This document shows, one piece after another, positions 21,518 through 32,701 of a stretch of DNA of 64,000 nt. The notes below the pieces were generated by a model. It was given only the letters and a program-made list of their open reading frames with translations. It ran no database searches and had not been told where the DNA came from. Within the stretch, counting starts at the first letter, position 1. Each line of letters starts with the position of its first letter. Source of the stretch: Knufia peltigerae (taxonomy: Eukaryota > Ascomycota > Eurotiomycetes > Chaetothyriales > Trichomeriaceae); contig JAPDRN010000013.1 in assembly GCA_030247855.1 (NCBI GenBank), positions 124,001-188,000 on the forward strand, in the 5' to 3' direction. The position numbers and the translations under genes are program-made.

Positions 21518-23536
21518 TCAACGTCGTCTGCTTGCTCCGCCCTCTGCTGCGCCAGCTCGATCAGATATATTGACAATCTCGCCGATCCCAGCAGCCTCTT
21601 GCTCATCTTCCAGGTCACGGATCTCTTCTCGGCAATCCCACCATCTGTCTTCCGCTTGCTCGAACGCTGCTTTGCGAAGCTCTTTGACGGATTGATCTAC
21701 TGCACCCTTTTTGCTTTCGATCATCAGTCTCTGCCACTCTTCTGACGTTCGCGCATAGAAGTCTCGCAGTGACTCAAAGGGACGAGGATACGGCCGTGAG
21801 TCCTTTGATGCATCAGATTCTGTTTCAACCTCTATTGCTGCTTCGGGTTCAGGGACCGGAACAGTGACTTCTGTTGGCGCAGTGGACGGTGCATCGACGG
21901 ACATGGTCTCATCTTCATCTGTGTCCATGTCTGAATCCTCGTCCTCGTCTTCATCATCATCCATTTCATCGTCACTATCTTGGGTGGTGACGTTCCAGTT
22001 GGCTGGTTCGACGTAGTATAGTTCTTTCACTCCGTCAAGTTTACCAAGATCTATGGCGTAGAGATCGGAAAATGTGATCTCGACATCCTTCTTCTCAAAG
22101 GTGCCTCCAAAAATGTATAGAACATCATCCTGGACCGTCAATTGCGCATTGAAGCGAGGATGTGGCATTTCGAAGCGTACAGGATACTCCTTTTTGTTCG
22201 GAGGTGATTCCTCTCGGGCCTCTTCAGACTGGTTGAGATTCAGGTCCTCCATCGTAGTTATTGTGCCTTTAGTTTCAAGGGCCGCAAGGTTTCGTAGAAG
22301 TTCTTCCTCGTCGGCTTTCCCTCTGTCCCGGCCTCGAGCTGCCTGAATCTGTTTCTTGTTCCCCGCTTTCGGTCGTCTGAGTGTAAGTGGGAAGAAGCGG
22401 TTGCGGTCAATATTCCAGATGAACATTTCATTGAAGAATTCACTGTCAATACCCTCTTCGCTTTCCTCAACATCATGAACACCCCCTAATAGTACGCCAC
22501 GTCCTTTATGAAAAGACATTGTTGCTCCAGCACGAGGTGGATTAGGCGCATTGGCTGGCCGTTTTCGTCGTTCCCAACGCAACGTGGGAGCTGTACCACT
22601 GGGAGCATCCGAGGGAGGGGGTGTTATTCTGAGGAACCATGTATCTTGGTGGACGACTGGCTTCAGAACATTTCTGACAAGTTGCCCGCCTCCTTTTCCT
22701 TGCTTGCTACTTGTAGCTGTCACTTTGACTCGCGAGTAGCCTCCGTAAAGGACAGCACCCGACTCGTGAGGCAGAAAGGTAAAGGACGACCTCGCATCAG
22801 GTTTCTGTGCTGCTGGAGGAAGTTTGAATTCGTGCCAGAGATTCTCCTTGCAGTCGAAGATCCAGGTATCATTGAGGTATTTGGTCTGTTGAGACGTATC
22901 TTGGAAACCACCGAAAAGCACCACATAGTTTTTGAAATAGGTCATTCTGTGGCCACTCCGCGCTGGAGGACTCTTGTTCTTCCCTTTCGGCTCTATTTTC
23001 GTCCACTCCCTAGTATCGGTGTCCAAATGCCAGAAATCGTGGTAATGGTAAAACTGGTTCTGCTTGGGTGAGGAAAACTCGCCGCCGGATATGTAGATAC
23101 CTCCTGTGTTTCCTCCTCGGCACGCTGCATGCCCACTACGAGGAAGAGGACTGTTGCCTGAACTCACTTGATGCCACTCACCTCTGTCAATCAAGTAGAC
23201 AAAGAGGTCGTTGTAGAAAGAGGCTGTCGTGCCATCATGATACTCTCCGCCAAACAGAAATAGCTCGTTACGGCTCGACGGTGATGCAGTCAGAGTACTT
23301 GATGATCTCGGCCCTGGCGGGGCGCACTGAGACTCTGTGACTTTGAGAAACTTGGCCTGCTCTTCAGCATAGGCTGCGAGGACGGCGTCAAGGTCAACAT
23401 CGTCATCGGCATCTGAGTCAACATTGAGAGCTGCTGCTTTTGCTTTATTCTTCTTCTCGCCTTTTGCAGCTTTCTTTGATTGCTTTGCCAGCTTCTGAGC
23501 TTTTTGCTCTGCTGACTTGCCCTTCTTTTTGGGCAT
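21518..23536 (-). CDS. kel3: Kelch-repeat protein with DUF4110 (Kel3 / KLHDC4-like)
   Basis: An intronless 672-aa frame with ATG at 23536. It starts with a Lys-rich segment (MPKKKGKSAEQKAQKLAKQ), then kelch blades: LFLFGGEYHDG, GIYISGGEFSSP, YVVLFGGFQD, AVLYGGYSRV and YIFGGTFEKK, spread over about residues 90-500. Near the C-terminus an acidic tract (DDEMDDDEDEDEDSDMD) precedes a DUF4110-type helical domain (RPFESLRDFYARTSEEWQ). This order matches yeast Kel3 and human KLHDC4. The family is cytoplasmic and poorly characterised. It is divergent from the RecQ helicase with 439 bp between the starts. Confidence 0.93.
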   Translation of the reverse strand: MPKKKGKSAEQKAQKLAKQSKKAAKGEKKNKAKAAALNVDSDADDDVDLDAVLAAYAEEQAKFLKVTESQCAPPGPRSSSTLTASPSSRNELFLFGGEYHDGTTASFYNDLFVYLIDRGEWHQVSSGNSPLPRSGHAACRGGNTGGIYISGGEFSSPKQNQFYHYHDFWHLDTDTREWTKIEPKGKNKSPPARSGHRMTYFKNYVVLFGGFQDTSQQTKYLNDTWIFDCKENLWHEFKLPPAAQKPDARSSFTFLPHESGAVLYGGYSRVKVTATSSKQGKGGGQLVRNVLKPVVHQDTWFLRITPPPSDAPSGTAPTLRWERRKRPANAPNPPRAGATMSFHKGRGVLLGGVHDVEESEEGIDSEFFNEMFIWNIDRNRFFPLTLRRPKAGNKKQIQAARGRDRGKADEEELLRNLAALETKGTITTMEDLNLNQSEEAREESPPNKKEYPVRFEMPHPRFNAQLTVQDDVLYIFGGTFEKKDVEITFSDLYAIDLGKLDGVKELYYVEPANWNVTTQDSDDEMDDDEDEDEDSDMDTDEDETMSVDAPSTAPTEVTVPVPEPEAAIEVETESDASKDSRPYPRPFESLRDFYARTSEEWQRLMIESKKGAVDQSVKELRKAAFEQAEDRWWDCREEIRDLEDEQEAAGIGEIVNISDRAGAAEGGASRRR

Positions 23537-23822
23537 TTGCGCTCGTCAAGGCACTGGGTTTCTTCGGATTACCAAAAACCGCAGTGAGATTTGAGCCTCT
23601 AAGCAGAACACAAGTGGACTATTGCGATAATACGCTCGCCCACACTTGCAGTGTTAGAGAATCAAACAGTATTCTCGTCATGTATCATATGTAGAATTGT
23701 AGAATTGGAAGTAAGTTAGGTAGAGATCGAAGACAGCCGGCCATGAAGAAACCCACAGAAAATATGATCACGTGTTACCGCTCTACGATCAATTCTATAA
23801 GCCAGTGGTCAATCGCCACCAA

Positions 23823-23848
23823 ACGCGTGTTTATCGCACTTCACGCGT
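23823..23848. promoter_or_regulatory. Pair of MluI cell-cycle boxes (ACGCGT) upstream of RecQ
   Basis: Two perfect ACGCGT hexamers at 23823-23828 and 23843-23848, 20 bp apart, about 130-150 bp before the RecQ start. ACGCGT is the binding site of the MBF (Mbp1/Swi6) G1/S regulator in fungi. They also lie upstream of the divergent Kelch gene (about 290 bp). Function is inferred from position and motif. Confidence 0.6.
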
Positions 23849-23975
23849 TTCGGGGACCTCGATAGGCAGCCAGGTCCATGGTTCACTACGACACCTGAGT
23901 CTACTACTTTGCATCTGCCATTACCAGCTGCCCTTCTTCTTCAAGGTTGGAAATGCAGCACGATGCGACGACCCT

Positions 23976-26900
23976 ATGACCAAAAACAACCTTAGCCACT
24001 GTCTTGCATGGCTTCTACAGCACCCACACTCTTTTGACCATTTAGAGCATATATCTGTAGTTGCCAATACTGCCAGTGCGCAATACGATGAACCACCTGA
24101 GACATCGAACGATGAGATGGCAAGATTGCAGTTTGCTCCGCAGCCGCAGTCTCGTTCCAAGTTGATGTTACAACCAAACCAGAATACTGTCTTGCCGACT
24201 CCGAACCCCTCTCGTGCCTCTGAAGAGCGCAAACCCTCTCCGAGTCGCGTCAGACGAACATTCGAGACGCCTTCGGCCCGGCTACTCTCTTCTCGCCCAC
24301 GAACACCAGTAGGGACCTTTGAAGAAACGAAAGATATCATTGACATCGACGAGATTGACCTGACCGAGGAAGCCACTGGCTCTTCCTTTGAAGAGTTCGG
24401 CCCACCCACCAGGTTATGGAAAGAAAGCTCGGCTTCGAGGGTGGAGCCACTATCTAAGAAGAAAGGGAAGAAGAGAAAGAGCGACGAATACAAGTCAGAT
24501 TTGCTGTCTCCGAGTTCACTTCGGAATTCAAGTAAGCGTGTCGAGAAGGCTTTAAAACCATGCAGCGTTTCAAGAGCCGGAAGCAGCCCGCGCCGGGCCT
24601 TGAACAAGGAAAACACCTTCGAAGAAAGAAGCCCTTCCAGGCCAAACAAAACTCCCCTTGCTGCTCCTGTAGAAGAAGAGGAAGATGAAGACGAATTCCC
24701 GGATGCTGGTTTCAGCCAAGATCTTCAGTTCTACGATGCAATGGATACTGGTTTGAATGAAGCTCTCGATCAACCACTTTATCCAGCAGTGCGCCATTTC
24801 GTTCCAACAATCTCTCAGCGGCATCCTGTCTTGACGGCCCTACCGATCAAAGATCAACAGGATATCAGCCACCTTTCACACACAATTGACCCAACTCAGG
24901 GAATACCGCGATCATCTCAGTCACATAGCCATCTCAAATTATCGCAGACACCTTCCCAATCATTCCCTCCAGCCAGCAAATTTGGATCTTCTCAGCAGAC
25001 TAAATCAAAGCCCGACACAGTTTTCAAAAGCAGTGGCAGCAGCCTCAGCCAGAACAAGGATCTTACTGAGGATGAGACACGAATCATCAATAGCTTTATC
25101 AAGTCCGGTGCAAGTCTTTGCCAAAGCCTACTGGAACGGCTGCAGCAGTCCCACCGTTCTGTAAAGAGAGCAATTCTGGACGAGATTTGCGACAATGGTG
25201 GACCACCATCGCGGGAAAAGCAGGAGACTCTCAAAGATATCGAGTACAAGATCTGTGCTACGGGTCAATTGCTGGACGAGCATGGGGTACTGCAGAAGGC
25301 TCTGGATCAGCAGAATTACCTCATGAAGCAACGTTACGAGCTTGAGGAGGCTAACCACATCATCGACTTCGACGATCCTACGGATGAGCTGATGCAAATC
25401 TGCAACAATATCAGACGGACAAAGCATGATGTTGATGCTCGACGACATTCGGTATTGAATCTCTTACAGAAGGCCGGTGTTTCTATGACAAGCGAAAGTC
25501 CTCTGCCCCGGATGAGCAATAATGACCATTCGTCACCTCAGAGAGCATTAGTTGGTAAAAGCGTGCTAGTAGCATCGACGCAGAAAGCATCTCGACATAT
25601 AACTCCCATCAAAACCCACGAAGACGCTCAAGACCTTACTCATTTGTCCACACAATCAGTCAGGCAAACCCCAGTCTCACAGCGAGTCGTCACTGTCAAT
25701 AACAGTTTGGGACTACGAAATCCAATCCGTCCACAAAGCAGGTCGCCACAACCTTCATCTTTGCGGGCCAAGTCAGCCCATCCTCCCACGACGTTAAATG
25801 CTGTCCCACGGATTCCCGAATCTCCGCGTCAGGTCCACATGACTTCGTACGAGGATGCCGAGGAGTATGACCAGGGTTACTCTAGGACCATGGCCAGCCC
25901 TGATCGCGATTATGCTGTCAACGACGATGATTTCGGCGAATTCAGTGACGAAGACTTGATGTATAAAGTTGCGGAGGAATACGACCAGACGCTGCCAATC
26001 GCGCGCAGTGTGTCACCTTCATCTCGCGGACGTACGGCTCTGAGCGAAGTAAGTGAGAACATCCGCAGAACGTCACCGCAAAAGAGCACCACCAGGATTG
26101 ACAACGCTCCTCACGCGAATCTCATGCAACATTCGTGGTCAAAAGATGTAGCCTCGGCTTTGAAAAAAAGATTTCATCTCCACGGTTTCCGTCACAATCA
26201 GTTGGAAGCTATCAATGCCACTCTTAGTGGCAAAGATGCCTTCGTACTGATGCCGACGGGCGGAGGAAAATCTCTGTGTTATCAATTGCCATCAATCGTA
26301 CAGAGTGGCTACACAAGAGGAATTACAGTCGTGGTCTCTCCGTTGCTCAGTTTAATGCAAGATCAAGTCGACCACTTGAACAAGTTGCGCATCCAAGCGG
26401 TCCTCCTCAATGGCGACAGCACTAAAGAAGCTCGGAATTATCTGCTCACCACACTCAAAGGCCCTTACCCTGAGAGGTTCGTGCAGCTGCTGTACATCAC
26501 ACCAGAGATGTTCAACAAGAGCCAAGCCATGGTTAGAGCCCTACAAGATTTACACCAAAAGAGGAGGCTTGCTCGTATCGTGATTGACGAGGCACACTGT
26601 GTGAGCCAATGGGGCCACGATTTTCGACCTGACTACAAAGCTCTAGGTGAGATACGCAAAAAGTTCCAAAGCGTTCCTGTCATGGCTTTGACCGCAACCG
26701 CAACGGAGAACGTGAAAATCGATGTCATGCACAACCTGGGCATGGAGCATGCTGAAGTCTTTACCCAAAGTTTCAACAGACCGAATCTCACCTACGAGGT
26801 AAGGCCCAAGGGCAAAGGGCAGGCTGTGCTGGATGGTATTGCCGAAATCATCGATACGTCATATAAAGACCAGGCTGGCATAGTCTACTGCTTGTCAAGA

Positions 26901-28801
26901 AAGAACTGCGAAGCTGTCGCGGAGCAGTTGAGAAACAGTTATGGAATCAATGCGCAACATTATCATGCGGGTATGTCCTCAGAGGAGAGGATCGATATCC
27001 AGAAGAAGTGGCAGGCTGGCACCTTCCTTGTGATCGTTGCCACCATTGCCTTTGGAATGGGAATTGACAAGCCGGATGTCCGCTTTGTCATCCACCACAC
27101 GATCCCGAAGAGCCTGGAAGGGTATTACCAGGAGACTGGCCGTGCGGGTCGAGATGGCAAAAAGTCGGGCTGTTACCTGTACTATGGCTATGGCGATACC
27201 ACTTCTCTGCGGCGTATGATAGATCAGAGCGAAGGCAGCTGGGAGCAGAAGGAACGACAAAAGCAGTTGCTAAGAAACGTGGTCCAATTCTGCGAAAATC
27301 GAAGTGACTGCCGACGGAAACAGGTTCTCAACTATTTCAATGAGCACTTTGATCCCGTTGAGTGCAAGAATGGGTGTGACAACTGCACCTCAACTAGCAC
27401 ATTCGTGACCGAAGACTTCTCTGACCACGCTCGAGACATTATCAGCCTAGTGAACAGAGTTCACCGTGACCACGTCACGGTGTTACATTGTGTCGATGTT
27501 TATCGTGGCGCAAAGTTGAAGAAGATTACTGACCTCGGGCACGATCAGCTTGACGAATTCGGGCGGGGCTGTGATTTAATCAGAGGAGACGTTGAGCGAC
27601 TTTTCAACCGCCTGATCTGGGAGGATGCTCTAGAGCCGTTTAACCAGACCAATCGCTCTGGCTTCACGACAGAATACATAAAGCCTGGTCCCAATGCTCG
27701 CGTATTTGTGGATGGCCGCAGGCCATTGAAGATTCAAGTCCTCGCCTCTCCGCGTAACAAGTCACAGGCCAAAGTTGCGAAGTCCCGCAAGAAGACAAAA
27801 GGCACTGGAGTTATGGCGGCAGCAGATGATTATCCTGCTTCTACCAATGTGTCCTCCCCAATCCAACCTCGCTCACGTGGCAAGCTTGTTCAGCGAGGCC
27901 AGATGCAAGAGTCCGATGACGATTTTATTGTTCAATCGAGTGAGGAAGATAACATTGGTGCCAGACGGAGGGCGAAGAGGAAAGCGAATGTCGACTCACG
28001 CAGTGCGCCCATCACAACTGACGAAGATATAAGTGCTCTTAATGAAATACACCAGCATATTCTCGAAGATTTCGTCGAGAGAGCCAAAACGGATGTACAA
28101 CGTATCGTGATCGCCAAATCTCTGCGGAGGAAGCCAATCACTGATCGAATGCTTCGGCAGATTGCCATCAACTTTCCACAGAATGAACAACAGCTCAAAG
28201 AACTTACAGGACTCAACGCCGATATGTACAAGGTCTTCGGACCACTGTTACTTCGCCTAATCACCACCAGCTACAACAACTACGAGGCCATGATGAGGGC
28301 ACAGGAAGACCGACCAGATGATCCCAACCACCAGACAGTGGTTGAGATCAGTGACGACGAGATAGAAGGAGATGATGACTTTAATGAAAGCGACTTCGAC
28401 ATGGAAGAGGCCGAGAGTAGTCACTACTTCAGTGTAAGTGACGAAGTCAGTCAATTCAATCAACGCAGTAAGTCATCGTACCACCACGGGGTTTTGTGGG
28501 TCTAATAATTAAGATAGTGTCACAAATGCAAACCTCAGAAATTCCGTCGAGGGCAGCGCCAAAGAAGTCTGAGTCAAGGTTGGGTTCAGGTTCTTGGGGT
28601 CGCCGCGGTGCTCGGGGGTATCGTCGAGGAGGCGGTAGTGGCAGCTCCAGAGCAAAGTCGAAAGCGTCATCGAGCACAACAAGCGTTGGTAAGAAGAAGC
28701 GGGGAGGTTCAAGTGCTCGCTCAAGTATCGGGAGTTTTGTCTACAAAGGCGGCTCTAAAGGAGGTCGAGCTGGAGGAGCCATTGGGATGATGCCTACTTG
28801 A
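23976..28801 (+). CDS. musN: RecQ family 3'-5' DNA helicase (Sgs1/BLM/MusN type)
   Basis: I start at the ATG at 23976 (MTKNNLSHCLAWLLQHPHS), which resembles other fungal RecQ N-termini; the frame is open upstream only from a GTG. One intron lies near the 3' end, and two splice pairings both keep frame: 28433/28514 (1581 aa) or 28467/28518 (1591 aa). A long disordered N-terminal half carries acidic patches (NDDDFGEFSDEDLMY). The helicase core has motif I MPTGGGKSLCYQ (Lys about 765), motif II DEAHCVSQWGHDFRPDY (about 871) and motif VI QETGRAGRDG. The RQC zinc cysteines are in FCENRSDCRR and CKNGCDNC (about 1105-1135), and an HRDC domain spans about 1352-1428. The tail is rich in Arg, Gly and Ser. 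Family role: suppression of crossovers, double Holliday junction dissolution with Top3/Rmi1, and replication-fork repair. Confidence 0.95.
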
Positions 28802-29280
28802 ACCTGAATTTACGATCACGAATGATTTACTTACCTATATCGTTACGAGCAGCTCACCCCAACTTCAGGTTGGTACTTTTTTTGTTATCATGTTATGCTA
28901 TGATGATAATCAACATTATCAACTCGATGCTCATTGTTCCTTACCATCTTGTAACGCGCTCCTGGACACCTAATGAAGAGCAAAGTGAATGAATAATGAG
29001 ATACTCAGTTGCACCTGCCCAACTCGACTTTACATTTGGTGCACTCCTTTCTGCACCTTCCTCGCTCCAGACAAGTAAGGCTGTTTCACTTTCCCTTACA
29101 TCTCTGCAACTTTTCACCAACTTTCTATCTCACTTGTAGTCTCTCTAGTGTCAAAGAATCGAGGCTCGCTGCAGAGTCGTGCAATCTTTGTCTTCCTCTC
29201 ATGCTGACCTGAGTAGGACAGTTCTTGTTGCCTCCTACGACCCCCGGTCAGCCTTTGATGGGCGCCGAACTCTAGACGAC
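28802..29280. other. Intergenic region and probable 5' leader of the Ser-rich gene
   Basis: A pyrimidine-rich stretch at 29040-29150 contains a plausible 5'-UTR intron (donor GTAAGG at 29075, acceptor TTGTAG ending 29139). No coding exon could be linked in frame through it. Confidence 0.4.
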
Positions 29281-32200
29281 ATGCCGCTCGAAGAGATCAG
29301 TCCAAATGTTCAGAAAAAGGCATCTCAAGATGACGGCAAACGAGACACGGCCACTCATACATCTACCGCCACCTCCCTGAGATCCAGTGCCGTGCAGTCC
29401 ATGCTGAGAACCACCACAGAAATTGGTGACACTGGCCCCTTTGCTGTCCGCCCTCCTCGGATTCCTCGCTCAGGGTCTCGTTTGCAGTCATCTAGACCAC
29501 GGTCCGGTTCCTTCGATACCTCTTTTGCCTCTCAGCTTCGACATCAACGATCTCCTCACCGCAGACGTTCACATCGCCGACACGGACCCCGGCAAGTGCC
29601 TTCGTCCTCGGCGCTGTCCGGCCGTGAGACCATAAATTCCGCCTCTACATCATATCATTCTGGCCTTCGATCCAAAAGAGCTGGTCATCGGCATCGTGCA
29701 CATGGCCTCCAGGGGCTCGGCCCAGAAAGACATGGACTTTACACACACCGTTCGCTCATTACGCTGCGCGGTCAGCGGGATTACCAAAGTATACATGCAA
29801 ATTCACCGATGACACATTCTCACCAGGGGAGGAGGCATGGCAATAGAACCTCGTCTCCAGCACTCAGCGATGTACATGGCTATCGATATGGAGGGAGACA
29901 GATGTATCCTAGGGTCCCGAGTGCCGGGACGGTTGGCTCCTCGCCCAGCATGCTCTCTGTGCGACAGGGAATGGTCGGCTATCGTCCAGAACTGAACAAC
30001 TCCTACTCCTCCTACGCACGATTCCCTTCACCTGCGGTGTCCATGGGGAACGTGACTGCTCCACAGAGATATCCTGCATGCAGAACAGGTACCCCTATGT
30101 CCATGTCCTTGCACAACGTTCGGGGAACTTGGAACAATAGTCAAAACTCACAAAGAGCTCTACCAAAATCTCCAACCGAGTCAACAGCGCCCAATTACTA
30201 TGACTATTCAGAATCCTTTTTGGAGGAGGAAGATTGTTTCTCGCCAGCCGGGGAAGATTCGGGTGCAGGTCCGCCATTTACAATCGACCAGACTATTCTT
30301 GGACCAGAACGCCGTCATGCACAGTCTCCATTCGGCACTTTGCCTGGCTCTGTGTTCAAGCCTGCAGAGCTCCCTACCGAGCATAATCGAAGAGCAAGTG
30401 AGCAATCCAAGTATAGTTATGTTGGGGTCATTCCACCGCGAAAGTCGAGTCTTGGAGCCACCACAACCCCGATGAGAAACGGAAGCCTTGCTCAAAGAGT
30501 GAGTCTGTATTTATATTTGTTTTTGAAGTGTTTTCACTGATGCATTGTACTCGCAGCCCATACAACGATCCGCCACGACAGAGCCCATCGTTCTCCGGAG
30601 AAGTTCCAAAGAAGAGAATTATCACCCTAGAACCTCAACTGCATCGCGTCGCACCGCTACTTCAACTCATGCCAGTGCTTTCTTCAGTAATGCATGCCGG
30701 AGCCCTCGAGATCTTACAACACTTGCTGCCCGAGTTCACTCTCCTGGGTGTGATGAGAAAACTTCTACCCGTCTCATACCTAACACTTTGCAAGCCTACG
30801 AGTCCGACATTGGTCTCCAAAAGGGGTCAGCTCAACATCGTGTCCAAACATTGCCAGCATGGGAATTGCCTTCTTTCGAATTTCGACCGCTCTCATTTGA
30901 AGCCTATGCTTCTGAGGTTCGCGGACGACCTAAAACATCTGGTGATGCTCAAAAGAAACCCCCAACTCAAATTCTATCACCCATGCCGGAGCGTCCAATG
31001 TCATCTCAAAGTCGAAAGAGATTCAGCCGCATTTTCGATATAGAAGAGTCATTTATCGGAGAAGAAACCAAGGCGATATCCGAGGTCAAGACTTTTGCCA
31101 GGCTCAGTGCTGTAACTGAGCAGCCCGACCTTCAGAGTCTCGAGGTAGCGTCTGCCATTCCTCCAGCTTCGGAACGTAACTGTCAGGAGATCAATGCCAG
31201 TTTTACTGACATCACAATTCATGACAAGTCAACGGTAGAATCGCTTTTAGATCATCATATCGAGTGCTTGGGTCTGGGTGGAGAGCCGGAAAGCCCTTTG
31301 ACATCCTCCGTTGAGTTGGATCAACTTGACGAAGCTTGTTCTGTCAAAACAAGCGACTGCCAGAAGACAGAGATAATCCCATCTAACTCAACTGTCAGAC
31401 CAACAACATCCGGCTCCTACCAACCGTCGAGTCTTACCAGCTCCGAAAGACGAAGGCTGATGCCTCGACGACTGTTTGCAAGTATGGATGCAAGAATGAG
31501 TCACAATCCTGTATTTCTGCCGACTGCTTCGAGTTTTGATAAAGAGCCTTCTTCTGTTATGAATTCCAGGCCTGTGACCAACGAACTCTCCTTTGGCTGG
31601 CAGACTCTTCCTTCAACCAGCGCAATCGCCTCCCTGGCGTCTGCTACCAAGATTTCATTGACTTCTGGAGATCTTGCAGACGTTGACTCAGACCCTCCCT
31701 TCAACAAATTCAAGATCAGGCGGGTTTCTAATATATCAGCGAGCACAACAGAGTCGTTGAATCTCGACATTGATGCAAGTCCCACGGGGCCATCACTGAG
31801 CAGTCGAAGATCAAAGAGCGACCTCGTCACAAAGCAAGACTGCCATCGTCGGCGCCGTGCTCGGATTCTGTTAAAAGCCAAAAGGAAATCAAGCTGTCTC
31901 GACCCAGTCACAGATGATGACCACATGTCTCAACCGCCACTCGACGCTAGCCCAGAGGACGAATGGGAAACTACTGAATCGCCTGAGGATATCACTTTGA
32001 AGTCTCCAGTAGCCGGATATGCTGAATTGAGTGGTGAATCGGTGATTGCTCAACCACCCACTACAGTAACCAGTGGAAGTGTTCAGATCTCATCTGCGGC
32101 CCCCAAAAGATGGAGCAATATGCTCGCTGCCATGCCGGATCCGGTGAAGAAGAGTATTGACATCGTGAGGAAGGTTTCCGTCCGGACTATGCGTTCTCAT

Positions 32201-32701
32201 CAAAGCAACACAAGCATCGCCTATCCAGTGAACAGTACGCGTATGAGCTCGCAACTGCCACGGTCAGGATCAGTGCCTCAGTTAGCACCTCCGGAATTCG
32301 GACCTCCACTGACATCTTCCAATCTTGATCTGACACTTCGTCTACCTGAAGCACTGCCCACTACTCGACCACCATTACGTCAAGCTCAGAGCTTCTTCTC
32401 TGACGACAGCTCTGCGCAATACTCAAAGCATGTCATGAGAAAACGATTCGACCTTCACAGCATACGGAGTGGTTTGACACGATCTGCCGGGATGTTGGGC
32501 ACTCGAGGTAGCACAGCTCGACATACTGAAGTGAGATTCAGCCCGTCGGTTCATGTGAATCGGAGGTCGTTTGATACTCCGCAATCATTGTTTGGCGACA
32601 CCGTCCCCATGACTGATTTTGCGTTCAAGAAGCGGAAAGTCCTAGATCGATTCAAAGACTGGCTGAAAAGGCATGCATGCAAGAAACGCGGGCATCGTTA
32701 G
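29281..32701 (+). CDS. Large disordered Ser/Arg/Pro-rich protein of unknown function
   Basis: Predicted exons are 29281-30498 and 30557-32701 (about 1120 aa). The 58-bp intron has donor GTGAGT, a CTGAT branch site and acceptor CGCAG. The frame is open for about 100 nt before the first ATG, so the start is uncertain. No enzymatic domain or transmembrane segment is visible. The composition is dominated by Ser, Arg, Pro and Thr, with short Tyr/Arg/His-rich patches in the first exon (for example RHQRSPHRRRSHRRHGP) and many SP/TP sites. The C-terminus is the most ordered part: MRKRFDLHSIRSGL, HTEVRFSPSVHVNRRSFDTP, then a basic end FKKRKVLDRFKDWLKRHACK that includes an SV40-like KKRKV. I do not recognise the family. 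It looks like a scaffold or regulatory protein with phosphorylation sites. Confidence 0.75.

Noticed and set aside
23772..23975. 68-residue N-terminal extension of RecQ
   Set aside because: It begins at GTG, not ATG, and crosses the paired ACGCGT sites; the ATG at 23976 gives a family-like N-terminus.
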